Source: Epiperipatus broadwayi (taxonomy: Eukaryota; Onychophora; Udeonychophora; Euonychophora; Peripatidae). From it: a stretch of 64,000 bases of DNA. The stretch lies in contig JAQFVV010006306.1 in NCBI GenBank assembly GCA_028023455.1, forward strand, positions 2,445,001 through 2,509,000, in the 5' to 3' direction. Below, piece after piece: positions 34,180-43,875 of this stretch. The notes beneath the pieces were generated by a model. The model was not told the origin of the DNA. It did no database searches and saw nothing but the letters and a program-made list of their open reading frames with translations. The position numbers were made by a program, and so were the translations under genes. The stretch's first letter is position 1. Every line of letters starts with the position of its first letter.

Positions 34180-34358
34180 TATATATAAAAGTTAAAACAC
34201 TAAACATCACATGATCACAATTTCTTATGCTTGCTCAAACTGTTAAAAACAAAGCAAAACTCTCCATACAGTAGTGCCACTCAGTGCAAGCCAGAGTAAT
34301 CAATGGATGCAAGAAGGTTTGTACATAAAATCCTTATCTAGTGCCTACTCATCCAATA

Positions 34359-34400
34359 AGCCCAGACTGGTTTCTAGCTTGTGACTTTCATCAGTGAGGA
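34359..34400 (-). ncRNA. hammerhead ribozyme, HR-B type, shortened stem I
   Basis: Minus strand: core CTGATGA, stem II AGTC-like segment with AGCT around a CACAA-type loop, GAAA, stem III segment ACCAGT, cleavage GTC. Stem I keeps four pairs (one wobble). Confidence 0.55.
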
Positions 34401-34699
34401 GCCTTGGATCTGAGAGCACTGCACCTAGATTTTAGGATCTGATGTAACCCTCCAGCAGCCACCCTTTATCTCTACTTAACTACAAAAGTATGAGTCTAAA
34501 ATTGAAAACATAATAATATTTTCAATCCAAGCTCATTAGTAGAGATAAAAGGTGATTGCTCAAAAGCTAATGAGCTTGGATTGAAAATGTTATGTTTTTA
34601 ATTTTAGATTCATAGTTTTGTAGTTAAGTAGAGATAAAAAGTGGTTGCTGGAGGGTTGCTTTAGATTCTAAGATCTAAGTGTGCTCTCAGATCCACGGC

Positions 34700-34741
34700 T
34701 TCTCACTGATGAAGGCCACAAGCTGGAAACTAGCCTGGGGA
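34700..34741 (+). ncRNA. hammerhead ribozyme remnant, HR-B type
   Basis: Core CTGATGA, stem II GGC/GCT around CACAA, GAAA, but the cleavage triplet reads GCC instead of GTC. U16.1 is lost and the site should not be cleaved. Confidence 0.55.
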
Positions 34742-34894
34742 TATTGGATGGCACTAGATAGAGATTTTAGCACAAATCTTCTTGCATCTATTGATTATTC
34801 TGGCTTGCACTGAGTGGCACTACTGTATGGAGAGTTTTACCTGTTGTTTTTTTTTTTATATATAAAAGATATTAATAGTATAAGAAAATGATTT

Positions 34895-35400
34895 ATATAT
34901 ATTGGATTATTTCCATTATCTAATATTAAGTATTGAATGTCTTTACAAAAATTTAACTTTTATTTAAATATTCCAATTATATTCAACTGTTAGTAATAGC
35001 ACACAGGTTAGTATATGCATAATGTTTTGAGAGGTGCTGTTCTCTCTTCTTCAGGTGTTGCTGGCTTGACCAGTGACAGTACTAGCATGGGAATCTAACT
35101 TGGACCCTTAGATTCTTGAATATTGAATTTTAAGATAACACTGACTCAAGAGTGCTATCTTAAAGTTTAATATTCAAGTATCTAAAGGTCCAGGTTCAAT
35201 TCCCTTATTATTTACTGTCACTGGTCAAGCCAGCAACACCTGAAGAAGAGAGGAGAATAATGCCTCTCGGAAAGTGCATGTACTAACCTGTGCACTATTA
35301 CTATCAGTTGAATGTAATTGAATATTTAAATAAAGTAAAATTTGTCTAAAGACATTTAGATGATGGAAATAGTCCAGTATATAAATACAATTAAAATACC
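34895..35400. mobile_element. CT-C element, inverted pair
   Basis: Head-to-head copies meeting near 35135. Each arm has the tRNA-like head (GGTTCAATTCCC B box in the right arm), the CCAGCAACACCTGAAGAAG hairpin motif with its complement CTCTC, and the tail ending GATGATGGAAATAGTCC. The left arm's tRNA head reads through AGATAACACTGACTC. Confidence 0.75.
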
Positions 35401-36374
35401 ATCATCGCAAACCTTCAGGAAAGCACTATATGTCGTTTGAAATTAGCAGAGAAAGCAATTAAGCAGAATTCAAGTCTCAAAATTATATCACAATTTGGTA
35501 TTGGAAACTGTTTTTAATAAATGGGACAGCATCGTGAAATGAGAGGGAGAGTTCTAAGAAAATAACCGTATATACAAATAAAGAACAAGAAAATAACACC
35601 ATCCATAAGTGAAGAATTGGATGAATTATTAACAAAGTTATATACCAATCATTTAAATAATAAAGGTATGCCAAATGATTGGAAGAATGTAGTAGTGATA
35701 TTGATATTTATAAAAACTAAAAAAAATATATATATATATAAAGCTATCAATCTTCATTTCTTTTCGAGGTCTGTACTATAATCGTTGGCAACTTTTCTTT
35801 AGAGAATTTTAGGCTCAAACTATCGAAAAGAATCTAGATTTAAAAGTATTTATAGAACGATTGATATATCACAATATTAGAAGTACCCATGAATATATGT
35901 TGCCATTTTGATTTGTAGATTATAGAAAGGCATTTGAAGGGTATTGCCAAATTTTGAAAGGTATTTATTAAAAATTAATAGCAGTGATTACAGTACTTGG
36001 TAATTACTAAGAAGATTTTAGCATTGTTGAGGGTGCATAAGGTACATCTTCAAAATTTTTTACAATTGTTTTTCAGAAAATAATTTGTAGATTAAAATAG
36101 GAAACTATAGAAATAAAAATAGATTATTTAAGTTATATAGATCTTGCGATGATATGGTTACCTTTTGCAAATAATGCTTCAAAGCTTCAGGAAATGTTAA
36201 TAGTGAAATCAAGAAAGTAGGATTAAAGATAAAATGCTAGAAAAATTAAAATAATGTTCAATGAGTTCTTGTGAAAAAGAAGAAAATCAAGATTAATAGC
36301 ATTGAATTAGTAAAAGAATTGCAGATAGTTTGATAAAATTATTGGTGGATACGTCATGGGTGAAATAAATAAAT
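35401..36374 (+). pseudogene. LINE reverse transcriptase, part 1
   Basis: Plus-strand frames give SEELDELLTKLYTNHL with NNKGMPNDWKNVVVI (the P-x-x-W-K region before the RT palm), then DYRKAFE at 35920-35940 (RT motif A, usually DYxKAFD), and later PFANNASKLQEML near 36162-36200, the catalytic FADD region with both acids lost. Frameshifts separate them. The protein copied LINE RNA at the target. It is interrupted at 36375 by a CT-C insertion and resumes at 37135. Confidence 0.7.
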
Positions 36375-37134
36375 AAATACTTCATTAGTGTTTTTCTGAA
36401 GGTTTGTGATGATGGTGTTCTAGCTGTATTTTTATATTGGACTATTTCCATCATCTAATATGTGTGTTGAATGTCTTTATAAAAGTTTAATTTTAGTTAA
36501 ATATTCCAAATGCATTCAACTGTTAGTAATATCACAGCAATCAGGTTAGTATATGCACCAACTGTTATTAATATCACAGCAAACAGGTGAGTATATGCAC
36601 CATCTGTTAGTAATATCACAGCAAACAGGTTAGTATATGCACAACATTTTGAGAGGTATTTTTCTCCCCTCTTCTTCAGGTGTTGCTGGCCTGACCAGTG
36701 ACAGCCTAGCATGGGATTCGAACCTGGGTCCTTATTCTTGATTATTGAATTTTAAGATAACGCTCTAACCAACTGATGGCAATCTAAGGACCCAGGTTCG
36801 AATCCCATGCTAGTACTGTCACTGGTCAGGCCAGCAACACCTGAAGAAGAGGGGAGAAAAATACCTCTCGAAACATTGTGCATATACTAACCTGTTTGCT
36901 ATGATATTATTAACAGTTAGTGCATATACTAACCTGTTTGCTGTGATATTACTAACATTTGTTTGCTGTGATATTACTAACAGTTGGTGCATATACTAAC
37001 CTGTTTGCTGTGATATTACTAACAGTTGAATGCATTTGGAATATTTAACTAAAATTAAACTTTTCTAAAGACATTCAACACACATATTAGATGATGGAAA
37101 TAGTCCAATATAAAAATACAAATACTTCATTAGT
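36375..37134. mobile_element. CT-C palindromic insertion with perfect 15-bp target duplication
   Basis: Inserted in the LINE. AAATACTTCATTAGT occurs at 36375-36389 and 37120-37134. Inside, two CT-C copies lie head to head (centre about 36772). The left arm includes a complete tRNA-like head: GGATTCGAACC as reverse B box and GCTCTAACCAACTGA as reverse A box. Both arms contain an expanded 42-bp minisatellite. The hairpin motif CCTGAAGAAGAGGGG with CCTCTCGAAAC occurs in both arms. Confidence 0.88.
36516..36645. repeat. 42-bp minisatellite, left arm of CT-C palindrome
   Basis: Three units with TGTTAGTAATATCACAGC at 36521, 36563 and 36605. The complement of the same minisatellite is expanded in the right arm at about 36885-37030. 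Confidence 0.85.
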
Positions 37135-37600
37135 TTGAAAGTTCATAAGAAGTTTGAGTGCCAGCAGTAATAGAATTGGGTGAGATTTGAAGATGGAAAA
37201 AATGTAGTAAATGTTTTTATAAATTGATTATATATAGAACTGAGACTTGGGTGCTTAAGAGAAAAACGATAACCAGACTTCAGGTTCTTATAGCATGGTA
37301 TGGAGAGATATATGTTAGGAATAAAAAGGAAGGGTTGAAAGGGAAATACATGGATGAGAGAACATACAGGTATCATTGATTCTATCAGAAGAATTAGAAG
37401 GCTGAAATGGAGCTGGATTGGAAATGCTGCTAGAAGAAATGACAATAGATGGAATGTTAAAATTTTAAATGGAATAGCAAGAATGTAGAAGATCTACAAA
37501 GAGGCTTGCTGGAATGGTGGAAAAGTTATGAATCAGAGAAAATAAATAAAATTTGGAGAGACGTTGCAGTAGTGATAATAAGGAACCCTGAGATTGCCAA
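37135..37600 (+). pseudogene. LINE ORF2 C-terminus, part 2
   Basis: Continues the interrupted LINE: RTETWVLKRKTITRLQVL, YVRNKKEGLKG, KYMDERTYR, then in a shifted frame RRLKWSWIGNAARRNDNR. This follows the same E-T-W and R-L-K-W order as 21.5-21.9 kb, so the two are one family. Dead by frameshifts. Confidence 0.65.
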
Positions 37601-37769
37601 TTTCATCATAAGAATGTTTCTATTCATCTAATGGGATAGAAAAGACTGCTGCTTTTATGATAGAATATTATTACTGTCCACTATAGCAAAAATACTTTAA
37701 AGAATTTTATTGAAATGTGTTCTATTGGATAAGCAATTACAAGAGATGGTTTAATGAATAAATAAATCC

Positions 37770-38150
37770 TATACAGAAAGTTTTGATGCTAAGCAAATAT
37801 AGAAAATATGTCATGAGTAAAGGTGTAATATATATATATATATATTGTGAAACTCTGCTTTATGGTGAAGTTAGGTTTATGCATAGAAAAATAAATAAAT
37901 CATGCCATTGAAAAGTGATTGCAAGAGCAGAAAGAAACTGATGATTAGAAGAGAGAAAACAGATGTGTCTAAAGTAGCAGACCATGTATGTGCCAATGAA
38001 CATATGTTCAATTGGGAAAATACAAAATATTAGATAGAGAAGAAAAGATGATACAAAAAAAGAAAATTCAAAGAAGCTGCTTACATGATAATGATGAATA
38101 ATCCTATAAATCAACCTCGTGTGACTATACATAATATATGGAAACCACTA
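37770..38150 (+). pseudogene. Penelope-like element C-terminus of a second subfamily
   Basis: Plus-strand frame gives TDVSKVADHVCANEHMFNW, then YKKRKFKEAAYMIMMNNPIN, then TIHNIWKPLINFAL. This fits the end of a GIY-YIG nuclease in Penelope-type proteins (V-A-x-H, N-H-x-x-x-W, KR-x-x-EA). It differs from the other PLEs here, which have RKRKxKEAW. The sequence runs directly into a CT-C repeat at 38150, suggesting CT-C contains this PLE's terminal sequence. Confidence 0.65.
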
Positions 38151-38545
38151 ATCAACTTTGCTCTTAGGAGATGGTGGAGAAATCAGTAGGAACCTCATAG
38201 ATAAGTATATAAAATTTTTAGTGACTGTTGCCTTTGGCAGGATGACTAATTTGATTAGTGTTACCTTAAAATTCAAGAATCTAAAAGGGGTCCAGGTTTG
38301 ATTCCCATGCTAGTATTGTTTCTGGCCAGGCTAGCAGCACCTGAAGAAGAGAGGAGAATAATATCTTCTCGAAACATTGTGCATATATTAACCTGTGGGC
38401 TATTACTAACAGTTGAATGTACTTTGAAAATTCAAATAAAATTAAATTTTTTTAAAGACATTCAATACTCAATACTAGATGATGGAAATAGTCCTATATA
38501 CAAGAATACTAACAATTCATTTCAATTTTTGTTTATATTGAAATC
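38150..38545 (+). mobile_element. CT-C element following a PLE C-terminus
   Basis: Starts with GGAACCTCATAGATAAGTA and GACTGTTGCCTTTGGCAGG, both also present at 49050-49110, then a decayed tRNA-like head (GGATGACTAATTTGATTAG, AGGTTTGATTCCC). The hairpin motif (CACCTGAAGAAGAGAGG with TTCTCGAAAC) and the tail GATGATGGAAATAGTCC follow. Confidence 0.75.
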
Positions 38546-39045
38546 ATTTATTAATCTTTACGCATCATTAAATTATGTTACATTGACATATTTTATGTTC
38601 AGTTGTTTTGATTATTATCTGTAATGACATTGATATCCATTTTTTGACATTTCCTTCTTAATGTTTGACCAGAAAGAAGTCTGTGTGCTATGCATGTTAA
38701 TTCTATCTGTAACGACTAATGCTTATATCCAGTCTTTAATGTTTTTTTTTTTAATTTTTAGTGTTTGATTGGAAAGAACTCTGTGCACTAATTAATGTGT
38801 GTCAATAAATTTAAACATGCTTCGTTTAATATACATAATATCAAAATAATTATTTATAACAAGGAAAATTATTAATAGAAATAAGTAAATATATTTTATT
38901 GTGGGCCATTTATATAACAAAAAGAAGGAATGTGTTTATTTATAAACAGTAATCAAATTTATGTTTGGCATTAAATGAAATATTTTATGTACATTTTTTT
39001 ATTATTGTAAAAGAAATTTTGTATTTAATTACAAGAATAGAAGAG
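38546..39045. other. AT-rich stretch
   Basis: Two diverged phrases, AATGTTTGACCAGAAAGAAGT and AGTGTTTGATTGGAAAGAACT, about 90 bp apart indicate an old tandem duplication. Nothing else supported. Confidence 0.35.
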
Positions 39046-39048
39046 TAA

Positions 39049-39490
39049 TATTTACCGAGGCTGTAACCTCGAGAATATGCATGTAAAATGCGATAGTAGG
39101 GACCTCTACAGGTGTTTAACCACAAGCTTACACTATGGAAGAAAAGAGGGGAACTCTCTTTATTTCAACCTACTTTCTATTTAAATAGGTGAAGCTGAAG
39201 CGATTAGATCTGCAAGCGTGAAGCTATTCAATACTTCACTGATTAAGTCCACATTTCTTATTACACATTAATACTCGCGAAATCTTTCGATTTATGAGTC
39301 AATGGAAAGATATTATAGTTAGAAATCTATTACAGTAATTTAAAGTTGTAATTATAAATTTGTTAAACGTACATTGATTACGTAAGTAATATTTACCGAG
39401 GCTATAACCTCGAGAATATGCGTGTAAAATGTGATAGTAGGGACCTCTACAGGTGTTTAGCCACAAGCTTACGCTATGGAAGAAAAGAGG
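39049..39490 (+). repeat. family G tandem pair, 341-bp period
   Basis: TTTACCGAGG at 39051 and 39392. Each unit begins with a small hairpin CGAGG/CCTCG and includes the conserved block GTAGGGACCTCTACAGG, a palindrome-like segment. I recognise no ORF or known ribozyme. Confidence 0.7.
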
Positions 39491-39726
39491 GGATGGTAAA
39501 ATTTGATACAAAAGAATGCAATTTTAATGAATCTCTGTATGTGTGTAAAAGAGGAAATATAATTACAAATCAACATTGTAGAAAATGACAGTATAACATG
39601 TAAATAAAATCACCTGGAATTGTCATTTCTGTAAACCTTTTCTGAAATGGTTCTCTGTAATATAAATTCACTCAAATGAAAATAAATTTGATTAGATGAC
39701 CAACATTAAGGTTTGTTTCCAACAAT

Positions 39727-41156
39727 CATATTACTTCAAATATAAGTTGCCCTCAAATTTAAGACTGGATTTTTTGTATTACTTCGAATATTTGATGCCC
39801 TCGAATTTAAGGTTGGATTTTAAGCCTGAAAAATTGGAAAAAAAAATTAAATCCTAATTTAAGACATGTATATATTTGAATAATATTTACTAAGGCAATA
39901 AACCTCAAGAGTGTGCGCTTGAAAATGTGAAGGTAGGGACCTCTACAGGTCTTAATTACAAGCTTACGCTTTGGACGAAAAGAGGGGGACCCTTCTTTAC
40001 TTCAAACTACTTTCTATATAAATAGGTGAAGCTGAAGCGGTTAGATCTGAGAGCGTGAAGCTGTACAATACTTCACTGATTTACAACGAGTCAATGGAAT
40101 GATCTTATAGTTAGAAATCTATTATGATAATTTAAAGTTGTAATTATAAATTTATTTAACGCACATTGATTACATAAGTAATATTTACTAAGGCAATAAA
40201 CCTCAAGAGTGTGCACTCGAAAATGCGTAAGTTTGTGGTTAAGACCTGTAGAGATCCCTACCTTCGCATTTTCAAGCGCACACTCTTGAGGTTCATTGCC
40301 GTAGTAAATATTACGTATGTAATCAATGTGCGTTAAATAAATTTATAATGTATTTGAATAGGAAATTAATGTAAGTACAATAAACTCAATTAATTTATTG
40401 TGAATATTCTTCAGATATATGGTATTTTCACTTTCTATATTTTCATTTTCAGAACTTGAATTCTCATCATCTTCAGACCATTTAAATTGCAGCCGAACTT
40501 TATAATTTCTTTGTCAATTTGATTTCATATAAAAGTATTTTTTTTATTTATTAAAATCTGAATCAGTCTTTTACAAATATTTTCTGAAAAAAATAAGTGT
40601 AAAAAAGATTCTAAAATAAAGATTTTCACTTTAAAAATCAAAATGAAAACATCAGAATTGTCAAAATTGGCAAAATAATATTAAAAGATCCTAAAGCATA
40701 TGTTTACACTTTAAAAATCAAAGGAAGCTATCAGAACTATCAGAAGTTTGACAGGCGCACTCTTGTGTAGAGAACAACAAACAACCAATCAGCGCCTTGG
40801 AAGGCAGGTTCTTATCTCATTGTTATATTGATTTGTTAGTTGTGAAACATTCGTAAAAGTTATTCAGTAGATTTTTCTTGATAAAATTATAATATAATCG
40901 GCAAAATAATGTTAAAAGTAGAGGTTTGAGAGTAATAAAGCAGTTTGTGAAATTTATCCAAAAGTTATTGATGAAAAAAATTTAACATGCTATTCTACAC
41001 AGGTAACGATCATAATACTTTGGACATGTATAGCGTAAAGCAAACCTCCACAGAAATAAGTTGTTAAAAAATTTTCATTTCAAATTTAAGATGCACCTCT
41101 CTTTTAGGGGGCCAAAATTTGGTAAAAAAGTGCAGTCTTATATTCAAAGTAATATG
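39727..41156. mobile_element. DNA transposon with 20-bp terminal inverted repeats
   Basis: Ends CATATTACTTCAAATATAAG (39727-39746) and, on the other strand, CATATTACTTTGAATATAAG (41137-41156), 18 of 20 identical. Just inside, both ends carry related phrases (CTCAAATTTAAGAC and CATCTTAAATTTGAAATG). A minus-strand coding-like piece near 40380-40510 (QFKWSEDDENSSS, then IYLKNIHNKLIEF) may be a transposase remnant. A family G cluster (39870-40350) interrupts it. Superfamily unassigned; no target duplication seen. Confidence 0.6.
39880..40350. repeat. family G cluster: two direct starts and one inverted copy
   Basis: TTTACTAAGG recurs at 39886 and 40194 (period 308). It is followed from about 40215 by an inverted copy ending GTAATCAATGTGCGTTAAAT. 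This is the same direct-direct-inverted layout as the hammerhead families. Confidence 0.7.
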
Positions 41157-41164
41157 GTATTATA

Positions 41165-41600
41165 ATATTTGTAATACAAGCTTATTAAATTAAGTCATGT
41201 GACATATGACTTGATTTCCTTGCAATTATTGTTATTGCTCTTAAGACTTTGGCAATTTTATATTGTTAAAGCTATTAATATATGGTGTATCTGAATTTAG
41301 TTCAGTCCCATGTGATTATTTAAGTCAGATAGCTGGATTTGAAGATATGGATGTCTGAAAATTTCAGATTTTCTACTTAATAGCTATTAGATAAAGTGCT
41401 GGGCTTGACATGGTATTTTAAGTCTAATGCTTGAATATCCTAGCACCTCACTGATGAAAGCCAGAGCTAGAAACCAGTCTGAGGATAGGGATATTTTGAA
41501 AAGCTTATTAAGAGCTATTGGCACGCTCATTATATAACATTTATAATACAAGCTTATTAAATTAAGTCATGTGATGTATGACTTGATCATAATCCTCAAA
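41165..41600 (+). mobile_element. HR-D element with direct terminal repeat
   Basis: Plus-oriented unit with the AATACAAGCTTATTAAATT block at 41173 and 41545 (372-bp period), so slightly more than one monomer. It includes TTTAGTTCAGTCCCAT, which aligns with the HR-B phrase GGGTTCAGACCCAT. That links the D and B families and resembles a pol III B box. Confidence 0.75.
41446..41484 (+). ncRNA. hammerhead ribozyme, HR-D type
   Basis: Stem I CCTCA with TGAGG (5 Watson-Crick pairs), core CTGATGA, stem II AGC/GCT around CAGA with an A-A opposition next to the core, GAAA, stem III segment ACCAGT, cleavage triplet GTC. This is the only intact HR-D ribozyme in the window. Confidence 0.75.
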
Positions 41601-43064
41601 GAGAACAGTAAAAAAAAAAAATCAAATGATTTTTTACTAGGAAATTCATAAGAATTATTTTTTTTCTTTATTATAATAGCTGTTCCTCCTTAATATTGTT
41701 CTCTTCCAGAGTGCAAACTTTTTATTCTGTAATAATAAAGATTTTGATTATTCTTCATTTATTTTAATGCTTTCTTTAAGAACCAAGATATATAAATAGA
41801 ATCCTAAACAAAATCAGGTCCTCCATTCTTCTTAGATGTACATTAAGTAAATGTTGACCATAAAGTTATTTATAACTTTAGTTAATGTTCTTGTTTCATA
41901 AACATGTTTATGTCAGTTTTAGGTTGTTTAAAAAAACAAAAAAATCTTATGTATAAAATCCCTATTTTGTTTGTCCATAATGCTATCACATGATATTGAA
42001 ATTAAAACATTTCTTTTTAAATATATAATTACATATTGCAATTCGAGAAAATAATTATTTGTAAGTGATTGATAAAGTATTATGGATTTTATATGTAATT
42101 ATACCATAATTTATATTATGAGTATTTTATACAAAGTAAATAATTCCACCCTTATATTTAATCATTCACAATTTTTATTATGCAGTATATTTTATGCAAA
42201 TGAAGTAATTCCGCCATTAATAAACTGTAATTTTTTTACGAAACATTTTATGCAAAGGACATAGGTTCTTCCTTATATTCAAAAAGCTTAATTTGATTAT
42301 GAGCATTTTATTCAAAACAAGTAATTCTGCAAAACAAAACAAAAAAATCTTTAAAGCAACCAATTAAAAAAAACTATTACAAAAATGAAAAAGTGGAGTA
42401 CATTTCTGGTATATATATATTTTGATATTAAAAGAAGTGTTTATAAAGAGGGTTTATAGTTTAAATTCTTCATTCTATTTTTTTTGTGTGTGTGTGTGTG
42501 ATTAAATATATAGAAATCATTTTTTTTTTTTAGATGAATGAGTGGAATTTCTTAATATGGGTGCAGTTATATGAAAATTAGTTAAGACACATACGTATAA
42601 GTTTAGTCTCTATAGAACTGTAAATAAAAGGTGAAAGTTTTTTTAATCATAACTTTAGGGGGGAAAATATTACATGGTTCATTAAATCCAGAAAAAGCAT
42701 TAATCTAGATAAATTAATGAACCATGAGTACTGCGTTAACAGTCTGCACCTATACTTAGGATTAGGATTATTTGTACCAATTGGTAAAAATTAAAGCATG
42801 TGAAATCAGGAAAATAAATTGAAAAATAAAACAGACTTGGAAATTTTGATATTGGATTATAAAATATATATATGCTCTTATGTTTAAAAAGAAAATAAAT
42901 GTCTATTTTAACCGATTTAATTTGCCCGTAAAGTAGTGCTGAGAAAATGAAATAAATTAATTTGATCTCTAACCAGAATTAATAATAATAATAATTGGAA
43001 AATTAAAGAATTTAAATGGGAATAGACCAACATATAGTTAGGAATGCAATTCTTAATTTGATAT
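41601..43064. other. AT-rich stretch
   Basis: Short simple repeats, including (GT)n at about 42485-42501, and poly-T runs. No supported gene. Confidence 0.4.
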
Positions 43065-43235
43065 GTGTGGGAGATGATAATCTGGACCAACTGATGAGTG
43101 CTGGTTCAGCATGAAATATGTTGGAGATTAGTTATTTTTTTCACATGTGTGTGATCATGTATATTGGTTGAATGAGATAGAGTGGATACCTGAAGAGCGC
43201 TTGAAAGTCTGCGTTCAAATCCCCTATAATTACAT
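43065..43235 (+). mobile_element. HR-A fragment with stem III deleted from its ribozyme
   Basis: Ribozyme zone 43086-43124: stem I ACCAA, intact core CTGATGA, a perfect 6-bp stem II (GTGCTG/CAGCAT with one G-U), GAAA, then only TATG before TTGG. The stem III palindrome and the cleavage site have collapsed. The 3' part carries GTTCAAATCCCC, the B-box-like phrase of HR-A. Confidence 0.7.
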
Positions 43236-43439
43236 CTAAACTCCTAGTATTTAAATCATACTTGTATTGAAATATTAAAAAATAAAAAAGTAAATAAGAT
43301 AAAGATCATATTTGAGAATGGATGAGATCATACATATTTGTCAGATCATAACAGTGAAAGAGGAAATTTGCAGTAGACATCTTTAAAAAGTAACAAAAAG
43401 TCTTGCAATATTGTTAATGATATTTGATATGTAATCTAA

Positions 43440-43875
43440 ATAAAAAGTTATGCCTATGTCACAGACATTCTACAATTTTAGAATAAGACAATAAGCCAAG
43501 ACTACTAATATATGGTATGGCTGAAGATCTATCAGCCCCATATAGCTATTTGAGTTGGATAGTTGGGTTTGAAGACATGTAGGTGTCTGAAAATTTCAGA
43601 TTTTCAACTCAATAGATAACTTTTAAATAAATGCTGGCTTTGGGTTGGTATTTTTAGATCTAGTGTCTGAACCTATCCTGGCACTTCTCTGAGGAGTGCC
43701 CAAGCATGAAACCATGGTCAGGGGTTTAGGGAAGGGGGTTCCTGACAGATATTTTAAGTACTTTCTCTGGCTAAGCATTTATCACAAAGCTTGCTGAGGA
43801 ATTGGCAATCCTCATTGTTTATAACTTACAAGCTTAAGAGAATAGGGTCATGTGATCTATAACTTATTTTGACTA
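43440..43875 (+). mobile_element. HR-E element, near complete
   Basis: Sense-oriented unit: GCCAAGACTACTAATATATGG, AGATTTTCAACTC, the ribozyme at 43683-43725, then GCTAAGCATTTATCACAAAG and AAGCTTAAGAGAATAGGGTC. It shares its 5' architecture with HR-D (GGATTTGAAGATATGGATG versus GGGTTTGAAGACATGTAGG), so D and E are sister families. Confidence 0.75.
43683..43725 (+). ncRNA. hammerhead ribozyme, HR-E type
   Basis: Stem I ACTTCT with AGGGGT (6 pairs, two G-U), core CTGAGGA, stem II GTGC with GCAT around CCAA (closing G-U), GAAA, stem III from the 8-nt palindrome ACCATGGT, cleavage GTC. Compared with 4976-5018 the changes in stem I preserve pairing. Confidence 0.8.

Larger units (their letters stand above)
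34180..34868. mobile_element. HR-B inverted pair with 12-bp target duplication
   Basis: Minus copy (34192-34545) and plus copy (34560-34856) meet head to head at about 34550. The pair is bracketed by TATATATAAAAG at 34180-34191 and 34857-34868. The repeat is low-complexity, so it is weaker evidence than the other target duplications. Ribozymes occur in both arms (34359-34400 minus, 34700-34741 plus). Confidence 0.75.

Noticed and set aside
30165-37119. CRISPR-like array from repeated blocks
   Set aside because: The repeats are inverted or long tandem units with target duplications, in a eukaryotic context. There are no regular short spacers.
39727-41156. piggyBac or Tigger assignment for the 1.43-kb DNA transposon
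   Set aside because: Neither a TTAA nor a TA duplication sits at the visible ends, so the superfamily is left open.
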